A DNA stretch of 64,000 nucleotides from NCBI GenBank assembly GCA_045603745.1, contig JAZUMQ010000012.1:1-64000 (forward strand). The letters run 5' to 3'. Each line of letters begins with the position of its first letter. Positions within the stretch are counted from its first letter, which is position 1. The position numbers and the translations under genes were made by a program. Shown one piece after another: positions 25,102 to 34,556 of the stretch. This stretch comes from RGIG995 sp045603745 (GTDB taxonomy: Bacteria > Bacillota > Clostridia > Oscillospirales > UBA644). The notes below the pieces were generated by a model. The model did not search any database, was not told where the DNA came from, and saw only the letters and a program-made list of their open reading frames with translations.

Positions 25102-25166
25102 AAATAAAAATCTTCTCGCCGTCGTGCTTGAGTTCAAACATAACCGGGCGCTCGGCGGTGCGGTTG
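25102..25166 (-). repeat. 65-bp duplicate of the GH43 gene 3' end
   Basis: Identical to 26223-26287 except for one base (25151 C versus 26271 T). It encodes the last about 21 codons of the GH43 gene on the minus strand and is followed by a TGA in frame. The two copies are direct repeats 1,121 bp apart and bracket the SLOG and Xre genes. Confidence 0.93.
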
Positions 25167-25196
25167 ACTTTTAAAATAAAATTCCGGAAATACATT

Positions 25197-25245
25197 TTTT
25201 GATATGCACCCCAAAAGTGTTTAACCTTTGGGGTGCATATCAAAA
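25197..25245. repeat. Perfect 19-bp hairpin downstream of the SLOG gene
   Basis: TTTTGATATGCACCCCAAA and its exact complement, 11-nt loop. It lacks a T-run after the stem on the minus strand, so it is not a textbook terminator for the SLOG gene. It may be an element end or a processed stem-loop. Confidence 0.7.
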
Positions 25246-25260
25246 CCGTCGGGACCTTTT

Positions 25261-25692
25261 TTATGTAAAATCAGCCATATTGATGACTTTTTTCCCTTTT
25301 TTCTTTGCCCGATTCATAAGTTGAAAGGAATTTCCAAAAGGGGCTGTCACGTAAACGATTACAATGTCGGCTTTTTCCAACATCCATGCATTTCTCTTGT
25401 TGATGGCAAACCGTTGGGGAATGGTCTCCAATCCTTCCGGATAAATCGTTTGCTCTATGTGATGTGTGTTTGTCTTCTTTGGAAGATATGCTAAAACCAC
25501 AGAATAGTTAATGGTGGTGTCTTTTTCGGAAAGTTCTTTTAAAACTCCTTGAACCAAGTGGTCGAATTCCCCTTCATTTCCTACGAGAAAGTGTTTTATG
25601 TTTTCTTCTTTCATCAGGGTTGAAATCACTTGTTTCAAACCTGATTTTATGGTACAGGGCGTGTCTCGATGTCCAAAAAAAGCGGTTGTCAC
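25261..25692 (-). CDS. SLOG-family protein (YpsA/DUF1273-like)
   Basis: 143 residues. The N-terminal FFGHRDTP, the central GNEGEFDHL and the DIVIVYVTAPFGNSF region fit a Rossmann-like SLOG fold, whose members bind nucleotide-type ligands and occur in bacteriophage-defence and stress contexts. No enzymatic activity can be assigned. The gene is divergent from an Xre regulator with operator palindromes between them (25732-25778). Both sit inside the islet bracketed by the duplicated GH43 end, which points to horizontal insertion. Confidence 0.78.
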   Translation of the reverse strand: MTTAFFGHRDTPCTIKSGLKQVISTLMKEENIKHFLVGNEGEFDHLVQGVLKELSEKDTTINYSVVLAYLPKKTNTHHIEQTIYPEGLETIPQRFAINKRNAWMLEKADIVIVYVTAPFGNSFQLMNRAKKKGKKVINMADFT

Positions 25693-25731
25693 AAATTGTT
25701 CGTCTCTTTCTTTGTAAAAATATTAGTATAA

Positions 25732-25778
25732 GTCCGAATCGGATATATGTATTATTTTAACATATCCGAAAAGGATAT
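25732..25778. promoter_or_regulatory. Twin operators between SLOG and Xre genes
   Basis: ATATCC-N5-GGATAT (25762-25778) is a perfect palindrome. A second, GTCC-GAATC-GGAT (25732-25744), extends to the direct repeat TCCGAANNGGATAT. Centres are about 32 bp apart, three helical turns. A minus-strand TATACT (25725-25730) abuts the left site. Likely bound by the Xre protein. Confidence 0.65.
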
Positions 25779-25822
25779 ACAATACTAATATATGAACAAT
25801 TTAGCACAAAAGAGGGATTTCT

Positions 25823-26161
25823 ATGCAATTAGATTATGTTATGATCGGAAATCGAATCCGGGAAGTAAGGAAATTAAAGAAGTGGACGCAAGAAATATTA
25901 GCGGAAAAGTCCGGAATTGAGCCGTCCAACATCTCTCATATTGAACGAGCGGCGACCAAATTAAGTTTGCAAACGTTAGTCAGCATCGCAAATGCGTTGG
26001 AAGTTTCTGCCGACGATCTTCTCTATGGAAACTTGGAAAAATCTTCCCATGTTTCCGCGAAGATCATCAACGATTTATTATCCGATTGCACCCCCGATGA
26101 ATTGGTTGCCATCGCAGAAGTTTTAAAAACTACGAAAACCGTATTGCGTACAAAAAAATAA
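25823..26161 (+). CDS. Xre family transcriptional regulator
   Basis: 112 residues. A canonical HTH_3 domain covers about 7-65: IGNRIREVRKLKKWTQEILA ... EPSNISHIERAATKLSL ... ANALEVSADDLLYG. The C-terminal 40 residues are helical and may mediate dimerisation. ATG 25823 follows AGAGGG. It is divergent from the SLOG gene and probably controls both through the operators at 25732-25778. A bidirectional terminator follows. Confidence 0.88.
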   Translation: MQLDYVMIGNRIREVRKLKKWTQEILAEKSGIEPSNISHIERAATKLSLQTLVSIANALEVSADDLLYGNLEKSSHVSAKIINDLLSDCTPDELVAIAEVLKTTKTVLRTKK

Positions 26162-26176
26162 AATTCGTTAAAAAAC

Positions 26177-26207
26177 CCCCGAAGAAGATAATTTGTCTTC
26201 TTCGGGG
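26177..26207. terminator. Bidirectional terminator between Xre and GH43 genes
   Basis: CCCCGAAGAAGA / TCTTCTTCGGGG stem, 7-nt loop, with A-rich left and T-rich right flanks. Confidence 0.85.
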
Positions 26208-26220
26208 TTATGCTTTTTAT

Positions 26221-27087
26221 TTAAATAAAAATCTTCTCGCCGTCGTGCTTGAGTTCAAACATAACCGGGCGTTCGGCGGTGCGGTTGTTGGGGCGGTGCA
26301 TGATGAAGTATTCTTTGCCGTCAAAGGCTTTAAAGATCATGCCGTGGCCACCGTTTTCGGCGGAGAGGGGCGTGTCCAACACCGTCCATTTGCCGTCGAT
26401 GTCACCGTTGTCGCTCTTTGCAATAAGTTCCACATATCCTTGGGCGTTAAAGGACGACCAAATCGCCAAAAGATCGTCGCCGTTGCGGTAAAAAAACGGT
26501 CCGTCGGTGACGTAATTTGCTCCTCTCTGTATCCCGATTACGTCTTTATAGTCCGATCCTTTCCAAAGAAGTTTGGGCTCTCCGATGGGGGTGGAGAGAT
26601 CGTTTGACAATTCCACGGCACACACCGTTCCGTCGCAGATCTGGGTCCATTCGTGACAAAAGACCATATAAGGGGTTCCGGCTTTGTCTACGTAAAACGT
26701 TCCGTCCAAACATTCCCAATTCGAGGGAGTTGCAGGGTCGGGGGAGACGGGAACGAAGGTTCCGTCGGGGGTGTCGCAGACGAAAATGTGGGTTCCCCGA
26801 GGGTGTGTTTTTGATCTAAAGGACGCAAAGAGATAGAATTTTCCGTTATATTGATGGACTTCTGGTGCCCACGCGTCTTTTTCTCCCCAAAATTTGGGAG
26901 TGCACTCAAAAATGCTTTTCGGCTCGCTCCAATGCGTTAGATCTTCGGAAACATAAACGTCAAATCCGTCTTGTTTGCCCCAATAATCTTCTTTTGTTGG
27001 GGTGCGAACCCGCGACCCGTATAAAAAATATTTTTCGTCGTAAGGAAGAATGAAGGGATCTCGAATGTTGATTTCTTGCAGTTTCAT
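26221..27087 (-). CDS. Glycoside hydrolase family 43-like protein
   Basis: 288 residues in a five-bladed beta-propeller pattern. Catalytic candidates: Asp10 (IRDPF, general base), an Asp in the W-APEV blade and a Glu/Asp in the central FYVDKAG and VTDGPFF blocks. GH43 enzymes cut arabinosyl, xylosyl or galactosyl linkages. There is no signal peptide, so it works inside the cell on imported oligosaccharides. ATG 27087 follows AAAGGAG. It is the last gene of the addB-addA-GNAT transcript. Its 3' end is duplicated at 25102-25166. Confidence 0.88.
   Translation of the reverse strand: MKLQEINIRDPFILPYDEKYFLYGSRVRTPTKEDYWGKQDGFDVYVSEDLTHWSEPKSIFECTPKFWGEKDAWAPEVHQYNGKFYLFASFRSKTHPRGTHIFVCDTPDGTFVPVSPDPATPSNWECLDGTFYVDKAGTPYMVFCHEWTQICDGTVCAVELSNDLSTPIGEPKLLWKGSDYKDVIGIQRGANYVTDGPFFYRNGDDLLAIWSSFNAQGYVELIAKSDNGDIDGKWTVLDTPLSAENGGHGMIFKAFDGKEYFIMHRPNNRTAERPVMFELKHDGEKIFI
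26223..26287 (-). repeat. Right copy of the 65-bp direct repeat (within GH43 3' end)
   Basis: Partner of 25102-25166, one mismatch; includes the last codons of the GH43 gene. Confidence 0.93.
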
Positions 27088-27102
27088 GGAATGCTCCTTT
27101 CC

Positions 27103-27612
27103 TTATTTTGCTTTTTCCCATTCTTCTTTGGTGATTTTTAAATCACAAGTGCCGCCACCTTTCCGAATCCGCTGAAATCCGGCATTGGTAAATCCTTTCA
27201 CTGCGGCGGTGTTTGCGGTGGATAGGGTAACCGACAGTGAGGGAAGATCGTTTTGCTCAAAGGCACGTTGGGTCAAAAGTCGGAGTGCGGGGGCACAATA
27301 TCCTTTTTTTCGGTGCTTTGCCAATAAGATGATGCCCACGTTGTGCTTTTCTCCGTCAAAGAACCACGAAATTTCACCTACGGGAGTTCTGCCGTCGGCG
27401 ATGACGGCGTAGAAATTGTCCGGTTCTCTGTCCATCCAAAAATCATACCACAGTGCCCACGCGGATCGAGGAAAATCAATGCACCCGGTGTCGGGGTGAT
27501 AATCTTCCATGGGTTCTTTAAAGCGATTGAACGCCATGGTCTGAGGGTCGGAGAGCAGTTGTTCCCGAAAGAGCAATTCGTTGTATTGAGGCAGATAAAG
27601 TCGCAATTCCAT
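27103..27612 (-). CDS. GNAT family N-acetyltransferase
   Basis: 169 residues. The acetyl-CoA-binding core is visible: VGIILLAKHRKKGYCAPALR (motif A, with RKKGYC in place of Q/RxxGxG/A) and a following ANTAAVKGFTNAGFQRIR block typical of motif B. It resembles RimJ/RimL-type acetyltransferases, target unknown. The start overlaps the addA stop by one base (TAATG), so it is translationally coupled to addA although functionally unrelated as far as one can tell. Confidence 0.82.
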   Translation of the reverse strand: MELRLYLPQYNELLFREQLLSDPQTMAFNRFKEPMEDYHPDTGCIDFPRSAWALWYDFWMDREPDNFYAVIADGRTPVGEISWFFDGEKHNVGIILLAKHRKKGYCAPALRLLTQRAFEQNDLPSLSVTLSTANTAAVKGFTNAGFQRIRKGGGTCDLKITKEEWEKAK

Positions 27613-30600
27613 TATAATTCTTCTTCCTTAACGTCGATGGATTTTCCTAAGCGGAAGGACCAAATTTTGCAGCCGATGACCGGTTTTTCATACAACCGAC
27701 GGACGGCGGTGGCGTAGAGATTCAACTGCCGGGAGTAGCGGGAGAGCAATTCTTCTTCCGTTGCCCGATCGGATTTGAAGTCCACGATCAAATATCCGTC
27801 TTCTAATTCGCAGAGCAAATCCATTGCCCCTTGCATGAGCATTTCCCCGTCTTCTCCGGGGTTGCCGGAATAATAGGAAACCGGGATTTTACAGGTGAAT
27901 CGGACTTCCCGCTCGTATCCCAAGGAAGATTTCAGGGTCTTCATCAGATCGCTTTCCAAAAACCGTTGAATCTCTTTGGTGTCGATGGCTTTTGCCCCCG
28001 AGTCGGTCAAATGTCCCGATTCGGTCAGCCGTTGAATTTCGTCGGTGATGGGTTTTTCAAAATCCGCAAATTGGCAATAGGTATGGATCGCCGTGCCTGC
28101 CTCTGCGGCGGTGACGGCGGTTTCGTCTAAAAATTTCGGTTTCGATACCGGGGGGTCCAAAATCAAAAGTTCACTGTCCGGATCTGCCGGAGCTTTGGAA
28201 ATTTCGGTGACCGAAACTTTTGCGGGAACGGTGGAAAGATGGTTATCGTAACGGAAGGAAAACCGTCGATTCAACTCTTCTTCCGAAAGTTTGCAGCGGG
28301 TAGAATCGGTTTTTCTCACCGGGGCAACGGTTTCGGGAGGGGATACGAAGGCAACTCTCAGCCGTCCTGCGTCCGCTTCCGGATTCAGCCACGCCGAGGA
28401 AAGAATTTTGGCGTCGGGGTGAGCCACGGTGCGATCCAAAATCGGCGTGCGGAAGTTATGCAGATCCAAAAGGTCGGTCAGCCTTACGGCACCGTTTTCG
28501 GAATGAAGGCCGTGGACGTCCAATTGCTCCAGTTTATCGGAACAGCGGCCGATGACGGTCAGACGATCCCTGGCTCGGGTCAGTGCCACGTAGAGAACCC
28601 GCAATTCTTCAGAAACATCGGAATAATTTGCCCGATGTCCGATCAATTCCCGCATCAGGGTGGTATATTCCGCCGTTTCTCCTTCGTTTTTTACCTTGGG
28701 GGCAACGCCGTATTCTCCGTCCACCCGTACCTTATCCCGGTCTTCCCGGAAAGAGCGTTCCAGTTCCGGAAGAATACACCAAGCGTATTCCAAGCCCTTG
28801 GATTTGTGAATGGTCATCAACCGCACGAAATCCCCTTCGGGGGCAGATCCCGATTCCCGGATTTTCCCCGATGCTTTCGCCCGGTCGGAAAATTCCAAAA
28901 AGCCAAACAGACCGTCGCTTCTGGAATAGCGACAGGCAAAGGCGTAAAACTTCATCAGATTGTTTCGGGCGGCGGGGTCAATGGCAGACTCCAACGCCAG
29001 ATAATCGGTGGCGGTGTAAATTTCCCATAAAAGCTTGGGGATTGGCAGATTTTCTGAAAGGATACGGAATTTTTTGATGGTTTTTACGGCTTTTTGCGAG
29101 GTTTCGTTTTCTTCTGCGTATTTGTTTAACCCTTCCCAGAGGGATTGATTTTTTGCTTTCAGATGGGCTTCTGCCACCTGTTGTGCCGACAGCGAAAACA
29201 CGCTTCCCGTCAGAGTGACGAAAAGTGCCATATCGTCCCAGGGATCGTTGATCGCTTGCAAAAATGCTAAAATTCCACAAACTTCCGGGGTATCCAAAAA
29301 GGTTTCGCCGTCGGAAGAAAGCAGGGGAATGCCGCATTCCCGGAAGGCCTCCTCATACAATGGGGCGGAAGACATATACCGCAGCAGAATCGCTACGTCG
29401 GAGTACCGCATGGGGCGATGGGCATTTTCGTTTTTATCGTAAACGGTAGCTCCCCCTTCCACCGCGTCTCGGATCAGTTTCGCGCAGAGTTTTGCCTCTT
29501 CGGCGTAATGGGTGTCCCCGATGCGTCCGGCGGTGGGAATCAGAAGTAATTCCGCGTCCGGTTCGACTTTTTCCGGGGTAGGCTGGGGAAGACCTTCGAT
29601 GCCGGATAAGGTTTCGGCGTAATTGGGAGGATAGGGAATCGCTTCGTCGTCCCCTCTCCCTGCAAATAAGGTCTCGCCCTCGTCGTAAACAAGCCCCCCG
29701 ACGGCAGGGCAGAAAAGCCCTCGGCAAAGGAAATTGACAAAATCCAAAACTCCTTTGCGGCTTCGGAAATTCTTGTTGAGGGCAATAACTTTACAGGTTT
29801 CTTTTTTTCGCAAAAAGTTGTCAGCGTTTGCTCCCCGAAAACCGTAAATACTTTGTTTTACGTCTCCTACCGCGAAGCAGTTTTCTTTTGTGACCGCCCG
29901 GAAAAACAGATCTTGCAGGTCGTTGACGTCCTGATATTCGTCGATGAGAACTTCATCGTAGGCATCTTGTTCTTTTTGAGCAATTTCACTGGGAGTAAAA
30001 ACGCCGGTTTCGTGGGAATAGCTCTCCACCGTCAGTCCCAACGCCAATTCCGCCAGTGCAGAGAAAGAATAAGCGCCTTTGCGGTGCATTTCTTCCATCA
30101 CGTCCCGGCGAAAACGATGGACCGCGTCCAATAAGAATACCATGCCCGGACGCAATAGAGCAAGATCTTCTTCACACTGTTCCGAGGATAGATAGAAAAT
30201 TTCTTCGGTCTGTAAAAACTTCTTGAATCGGGAACGGTATTCTTTGTAAAGATAGGCCTCCCTCGGGAATCCGTCCTTGACGGCGGGGGCTTTTGCAAAG
30301 ATATGCCCCTTGACCCGACGGCAGACTTCGTCCCAATTTCCCTCGTTTACTGCGGTGCAAAGGGTCTTGATCAGCCCGTGTTCTTCCAAAACCACGTCCA
30401 TTTTCGGGAAGGGGGAAGCAGTGACGATCTGATCGAAGATATGCAGATATTCTTCAAAAATCGGTTTCATTAATATGCAAGCGGCGGTACACCAGGTGTC
30501 GCTTGACGACAACCGGGATTTTTGCCTCTGCAACCATAAATCTCCAAAGGGGAAAGTCTCGATTTTCCGCGCCACGGTGTCGATGGTCGTTTCCATGGTA

Positions 30601-31094
30601 CGACTGTCGGTCTCACCCCCGAACAGGGCGGCAAATTCCTGAAATCCTTCGGGGAATTCCCGATAATATTCTTCGATCTGCCGTTGCAGAACCGTCGATT
30701 TGAGCACTGCCAACTCGGTCTCGTCCATGACGGTAAAATCCGGAGAAATTCCGGCTTTTTGAAAATTGCGACGCAACAGATCCATACCGTAACTGTCGAT
30801 GGTACAGATTTTTGCTTTATAAAGGGTTAAACTTTGTCTTCTCAAATGGGCATCGCCGGGGTTTGCGGCGGCGCGGGTCGCCAGATCACGGGCAATGCGG
30901 GTACGCATTTCCGCGGCGGCGGCGTTGGTGAAAGTCACGATCAAAAGTCGATCTAACCGACCGCCTTTTTCAACAAATTCGCCCACTCGGGCAGAGAGGA
31001 CGGCGGTTTTTCCCGATCCTGCGGCGGCGGAGACCAACAAATTCTGCCCCCGAGTATGAATGGCTTCTAATTGGGCGTCAGTCCACTTGGGCAT
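27612..31094 (-). CDS. addA: ATP-dependent helicase/nuclease subunit A
   Basis: 1160 residues. AddA is the UvrD-like helicase plus nuclease subunit of AddAB, which resects double-strand breaks for RecA. Visible: SAAAGSGKTAVL (Walker A), VLIDEYQDVNDLQ (Walker B/motif II), GDVKQSIYGFRGA (motif III), LYVALTRARDRL (motif VI) and the C-terminal PD-(D/E)XK nuclease core VDFKSDRATEEEL. ATG 31094 follows GAGGAGG and lies 17 bp inside the end of addB. Length and motifs indicate an intact enzyme. Confidence 0.96.
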   Translation of the reverse strand: MPKWTDAQLEAIHTRGQNLLVSAAAGSGKTAVLSARVGEFVEKGGRLDRLLIVTFTNAAAAEMRTRIARDLATRAAANPGDAHLRRQSLTLYKAKICTIDSYGMDLLRRNFQKAGISPDFTVMDETELAVLKSTVLQRQIEEYYREFPEGFQEFAALFGGETDSRTMETTIDTVARKIETFPFGDLWLQRQKSRLSSSDTWCTAACILMKPIFEEYLHIFDQIVTASPFPKMDVVLEEHGLIKTLCTAVNEGNWDEVCRRVKGHIFAKAPAVKDGFPREAYLYKEYRSRFKKFLQTEEIFYLSSEQCEEDLALLRPGMVFLLDAVHRFRRDVMEEMHRKGAYSFSALAELALGLTVESYSHETGVFTPSEIAQKEQDAYDEVLIDEYQDVNDLQDLFFRAVTKENCFAVGDVKQSIYGFRGANADNFLRKKETCKVIALNKNFRSRKGVLDFVNFLCRGLFCPAVGGLVYDEGETLFAGRGDDEAIPYPPNYAETLSGIEGLPQPTPEKVEPDAELLLIPTAGRIGDTHYAEEAKLCAKLIRDAVEGGATVYDKNENAHRPMRYSDVAILLRYMSSAPLYEEAFRECGIPLLSSDGETFLDTPEVCGILAFLQAINDPWDDMALFVTLTGSVFSLSAQQVAEAHLKAKNQSLWEGLNKYAEENETSQKAVKTIKKFRILSENLPIPKLLWEIYTATDYLALESAIDPAARNNLMKFYAFACRYSRSDGLFGFLEFSDRAKASGKIRESGSAPEGDFVRLMTIHKSKGLEYAWCILPELERSFREDRDKVRVDGEYGVAPKVKNEGETAEYTTLMRELIGHRANYSDVSEELRVLYVALTRARDRLTVIGRCSDKLEQLDVHGLHSENGAVRLTDLLDLHNFRTPILDRTVAHPDAKILSSAWLNPEADAGRLRVAFVSPPETVAPVRKTDSTRCKLSEEELNRRFSFRYDNHLSTVPAKVSVTEISKAPADPDSELLILDPPVSKPKFLDETAVTAAEAGTAIHTYCQFADFEKPITDEIQRLTESGHLTDSGAKAIDTKEIQRFLESDLMKTLKSSLGYEREVRFTCKIPVSYYSGNPGEDGEMLMQGAMDLLCELEDGYLIVDFKSDRATEEELLSRYSRQLNLYATAVRRLYEKPVIGCKIWSFRLGKSIDVKEEEL

Positions 31095-34000
31095 GGGTCT
31101 CCTCCTCTCGGTTTGCAAATACGTCTCTCGGCGTTTCGTGGCGGCAATATTCTTTCAGGTCACATTTGTCGCAACTGCAATAGGCACTTCCGATCTTGAT
31201 GGGGTTTTTGTCCACTCTGCCTTCGTGCAGGGTATTGCCCATTTTTTGCAACAGGTCGGAAATTTGCTGGAAAAGTTTTCCGAATTGTTCCAAAGTCACG
31301 AAGAAGGGCGAATCGTTTTTCTTGATTCGCAAAAACTTTCGTTGTTCGGTATTATCCATGGCGTAAAGAATGGAATTGTCCTTCAAATAAACACCCGAAC
31401 GAGGCGTTTCGTCTTCCCATTGCAACAGAACTTCTTCGGGATCTTGGCTTCGTTTTCCCGATACGACCTTGGGATTCGAGCCGATATACTGCACCCCCGC
31501 GGGAAGACAGGTTTCGCCGGGGAACAGATTTTGTTGCAGAGCATAAAGATACATCAGCATCTGAATGTCGATGCCGTTTTGAATCAATTGGAAGGAAAAA
31601 TCTTTTTTCCCGGTCTTGTAGTCCACGACGCGCAGATATTTTTTTCCCTCTTTTTCGTAAAGATCTACCCGATCCACCACGCCGATCATGGATAACGAAC
31701 CGTTTTTCAAGGGGATTTTAATGGGATCCACGGCATTTTCTCCGGTTCCCACCTTTTGCTCAAAGGCGTAGGGCACGAATTGAGAGGCTTCAAATTCTTT
31801 TCGGAATAAGGTCAGAAGCCGTTCGATCTTCTTCATCAAGGCGTCAAAATAACTTTGCACCGTAGAGGGGGGAGTTTCGTCGCCGTAAAATTTGCGGAGT
31901 TGTTGTTCTCCAAAGGCTTGTACCCGCTGATGTAATTCTTCGTCGGAGCAGTCCAATCCTTGAGAAATAATGGATTCCAAGGCTTCGTGGATCAGCGTGC
32001 CCCGTTGTCTCGGATCCAGTTCCGCCCGGCTTCGGGGAGAAATTTCAAGGCCATATCGGAGGAAATAGGCGTATCGGCATTGATGGTACTTGTCTGCCCG
32101 GGAGGCGGAAAGCCACAGATGTTTGGGATACAATTGCAACGCCGTGTCTTCCGAAAGGGTGGCAACGTCTTTGCGGCGGGTAAGAATTTCTTGGTACTCT
32201 TTTTGTCCTGCAAAGTATACCCCCAATTCTTCCACGGGGGTTTTGGTATGCAATGCAAAGGCCGCCCGCTCCCGCTGAATTCGTTCCTGTAGAGATTCTG
32301 CCTCGGAAAGGCGGAGCCGTTGGGGAACAAGATCGGGGAAAATCTCGGAAATTCGTCCGATGACCGAGGAAGGGGACGCCTCTCCTCCGATGACCGACGC
32401 ATAGGAAAGATACAATTCTTCCCGAGGGGCAGTGAGGGAGAGATAGACGTAAAACAATTCGTGAAGAATTTTATCATCGGTGGTCTCTCCGATGCCGAAG
32501 GGAGATAACTGCAACCGATCTTTATCGGTCAAAAGCCGGTTATCGTCGATGTTTTTCGGAAAAACTCCTTCGTTCAATCCCAACACGAAAACGCATCGGG
32601 GAGAGATCATGGGCAACGTTTCGGGAGACCCGGCGGTCACTTCGTCCAGAGAGGTTGGCAAAATGGCGACGTCGTGGGTGTCGATGACCGAGAAAAACAG
32701 ATCCCGATACTCTTTTAGGGTGATTTTGTCCTTTCCGGCGGTGAGAACCAGTTCGTCCAACGCCAGAATTAACTGTTCGTAAACTTTTTTCTGTCGGGCG
32801 GAAAGTTCGTATTCGCCGTAATCCCGATAGGTTTCGGCGTTTTCGTTCAACGTGGCAGGGACGCCCAAAGTTTCCAAAATTTCATATAATGCCGTGGAAA
32901 TTTCTCTTACGGTGGCGTTTTGAGAGCGATCCTGCAACGTTTCCACCGTTAAAATAATCTTCTGACGCAGTGCTTCCGCACCGTTGCGCATAAGAATTTC
33001 TTCTTCACTTTCCCGGTCGGTATAGCCGGCAATGGGGCGGGTAAAGGGCATTTTAAACCGATTGTAGCGAATGCCCCAAACGTCCACGTACCGTTCAAAC
33101 CAAGATCCTTCTTCCGGGGTGCAAACAAATCCGCTTTTGACAAAAGACAGTACCGCATCGGTGGAATACCCCTCTGTCGCCATGGAAAACAGGGCAGTAA
33201 TCAAAGGCATGGGATTTCGTTGCCGTAAGGGGGTCTTTCGATGATAAAACAACGGAATTTCATATTGATCGAAGACCGGGTCGAGGATTCCGGCATAATC
33301 GTCCAAGGAACGGACGATGATTGTAAAATCGCCATAACGATACCCCTCGTCCCGCACTTTTTTGGCAATGGTTGAGGCGACGAATTCCGCCTCGTCAAAT
33401 CGGTCTGAGCCGCAATAAAGGTGAAGATGTTCCGGTGCCCCTTTCATGGTGTTCCCTTGCGGGCGGGCGTACTCTGATTCCAATAATGCGAATTCTTCCG
33501 AAGAAAAAGCGGCGTTTTTCTGGAGATTGACGACGGTGCATTCTTCTCCCATGCGTTTGCAGAACGCCATCAGTTTTCGAGCTTCTTCCGCCGCATCGGC
33601 AGTGGGACCGGCTTGTTCCGGGTCTGTGGTGTCGGTCGGTAACGCCACGGTGACCATGGCACCGTTTTTTACCATTTGCAACAGAATGTTTCGCTCCCGG
33701 TTGTAAAAGGTGCGGAAATTTGCCACATACACCCGTTCGTCTTCAAAATCTCCGGTTTCTTCCAACAATTTCCGCAGGCGGGCGGGGGCGTCGTCGGGAT
33801 CGAAATATCCTTCGGACAAATAGCCTTCGTAGACCTGACGGATCATCGCCAGGTCGTATAATTTATCGTTCTTTTCCTTTTGGGCAGTTTCCATCAGTTC
33901 TTCGGCAGAAATGCCCGCGGCTTTCAATTCTTTGATTGCCCCCAAAAGCAACGCCAAAAACCGGGGATTGCGGTAATCGGGGGGATAGTGTTTCAGGGAC

Positions 34001-34311
34001 GGCGCAACGGTGTCAAAGGCCTTTTTCAGCAGAACCGTTTTTCCCCCTTCCCCCAAAAATCGGGTGGGAACGCCGTGCTTTGCAAATTCCGTCCGGGCAA
34101 GGGATTTCAATGAGGTCACGTTCAAATGCCGGAAGCGTTTTTCTCCCAATTGGGCCAGAAAATATTGTTCCGACGCCACCGTGTACTGATCGGGAACCAA
34201 CAGAGTGATTTTTTCTTTGCCCTTTTTCTCCGGGATCCGGCGGGCAATTTCCTCTGCCATGTACCCGGTTTTTCCGCAGCCGACTCTCCCCAAAATTAAC
34301 GTTAAAGGCAT
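31078..34311 (-). CDS. addB: ATP-dependent helicase/deoxyribonuclease subunit B
   Basis: 1077 residues from ATG 34311, which has GGAGG; eight further codons upstream are possible but lack a site. Residues 1-20 carry the P-loop LILGRVGCGKTGY. The C-terminal nuclease domain has LRVVDYKTGKKDF, and four cysteines that bind the AddB iron-sulfur cluster: one in YHQCRYAYFLRYG and three in the CSCDKCDLKEYC segment. It partners AddA in break resection at Chi-like sites. Order addB-addA with overlap is standard in Firmicutes. Confidence 0.95.
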   Translation of the reverse strand: MPLTLILGRVGCGKTGYMAEEIARRIPEKKGKEKITLLVPDQYTVASEQYFLAQLGEKRFRHLNVTSLKSLARTEFAKHGVPTRFLGEGGKTVLLKKAFDTVAPSLKHYPPDYRNPRFLALLLGAIKELKAAGISAEELMETAQKEKNDKLYDLAMIRQVYEGYLSEGYFDPDDAPARLRKLLEETGDFEDERVYVANFRTFYNRERNILLQMVKNGAMVTVALPTDTTDPEQAGPTADAAEEARKLMAFCKRMGEECTVVNLQKNAAFSSEEFALLESEYARPQGNTMKGAPEHLHLYCGSDRFDEAEFVASTIAKKVRDEGYRYGDFTIIVRSLDDYAGILDPVFDQYEIPLFYHRKTPLRQRNPMPLITALFSMATEGYSTDAVLSFVKSGFVCTPEEGSWFERYVDVWGIRYNRFKMPFTRPIAGYTDRESEEEILMRNGAEALRQKIILTVETLQDRSQNATVREISTALYEILETLGVPATLNENAETYRDYGEYELSARQKKVYEQLILALDELVLTAGKDKITLKEYRDLFFSVIDTHDVAILPTSLDEVTAGSPETLPMISPRCVFVLGLNEGVFPKNIDDNRLLTDKDRLQLSPFGIGETTDDKILHELFYVYLSLTAPREELYLSYASVIGGEASPSSVIGRISEIFPDLVPQRLRLSEAESLQERIQRERAAFALHTKTPVEELGVYFAGQKEYQEILTRRKDVATLSEDTALQLYPKHLWLSASRADKYHQCRYAYFLRYGLEISPRSRAELDPRQRGTLIHEALESIISQGLDCSDEELHQRVQAFGEQQLRKFYGDETPPSTVQSYFDALMKKIERLLTLFRKEFEASQFVPYAFEQKVGTGENAVDPIKIPLKNGSLSMIGVVDRVDLYEKEGKKYLRVVDYKTGKKDFSFQLIQNGIDIQMLMYLYALQQNLFPGETCLPAGVQYIGSNPKVVSGKRSQDPEEVLLQWEDETPRSGVYLKDNSILYAMDNTEQRKFLRIKKNDSPFFVTLEQFGKLFQQISDLLQKMGNTLHEGRVDKNPIKIGSAYCSCDKCDLKEYCRHETPRDVFANREEETHAQVD

Positions 34312-34331
34312 CGAATTCAATCCTCCTTCGG

Positions 34332-34517
34332 TCAAAAATTACGAAAAACGTTCCACAAAAACCAACACGCAAAAAATCCGCAAAAAAACGTCAACTTTAA
34401 TCCATTGAGCCATTTGGGAGATTTTTGTTCTTTTAAAAACAGAAGGTACCCCCAAAGCAGGAATCCGCCGGTGGCAACGGCAAAAAAAATTGTTAAAAGT
34501 AAAAAAATAAGTTCCAT
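34332..34517 (-). CDS. Small two-helix membrane protein
   Basis: 61 residues: a helix at 2-28 and another at about 40-58, with a charged loop LKEQKSPKWLNG between. No family recognised. It starts at ATG 34517 and ends 20 bp before addB, on the same strand and apparently in one transcript with the DUF2752 gene. Confidence 0.6.
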   Translation of the reverse strand: MELIFLLLTIFFAVATGGFLLWGYLLFLKEQKSPKWLNGLKLTFFCGFFACWFLWNVFRNF

Positions 34518-34556
34518 AAAAGCACCAAATGGGAGAGGAATAAGAGTGAGATGTTT

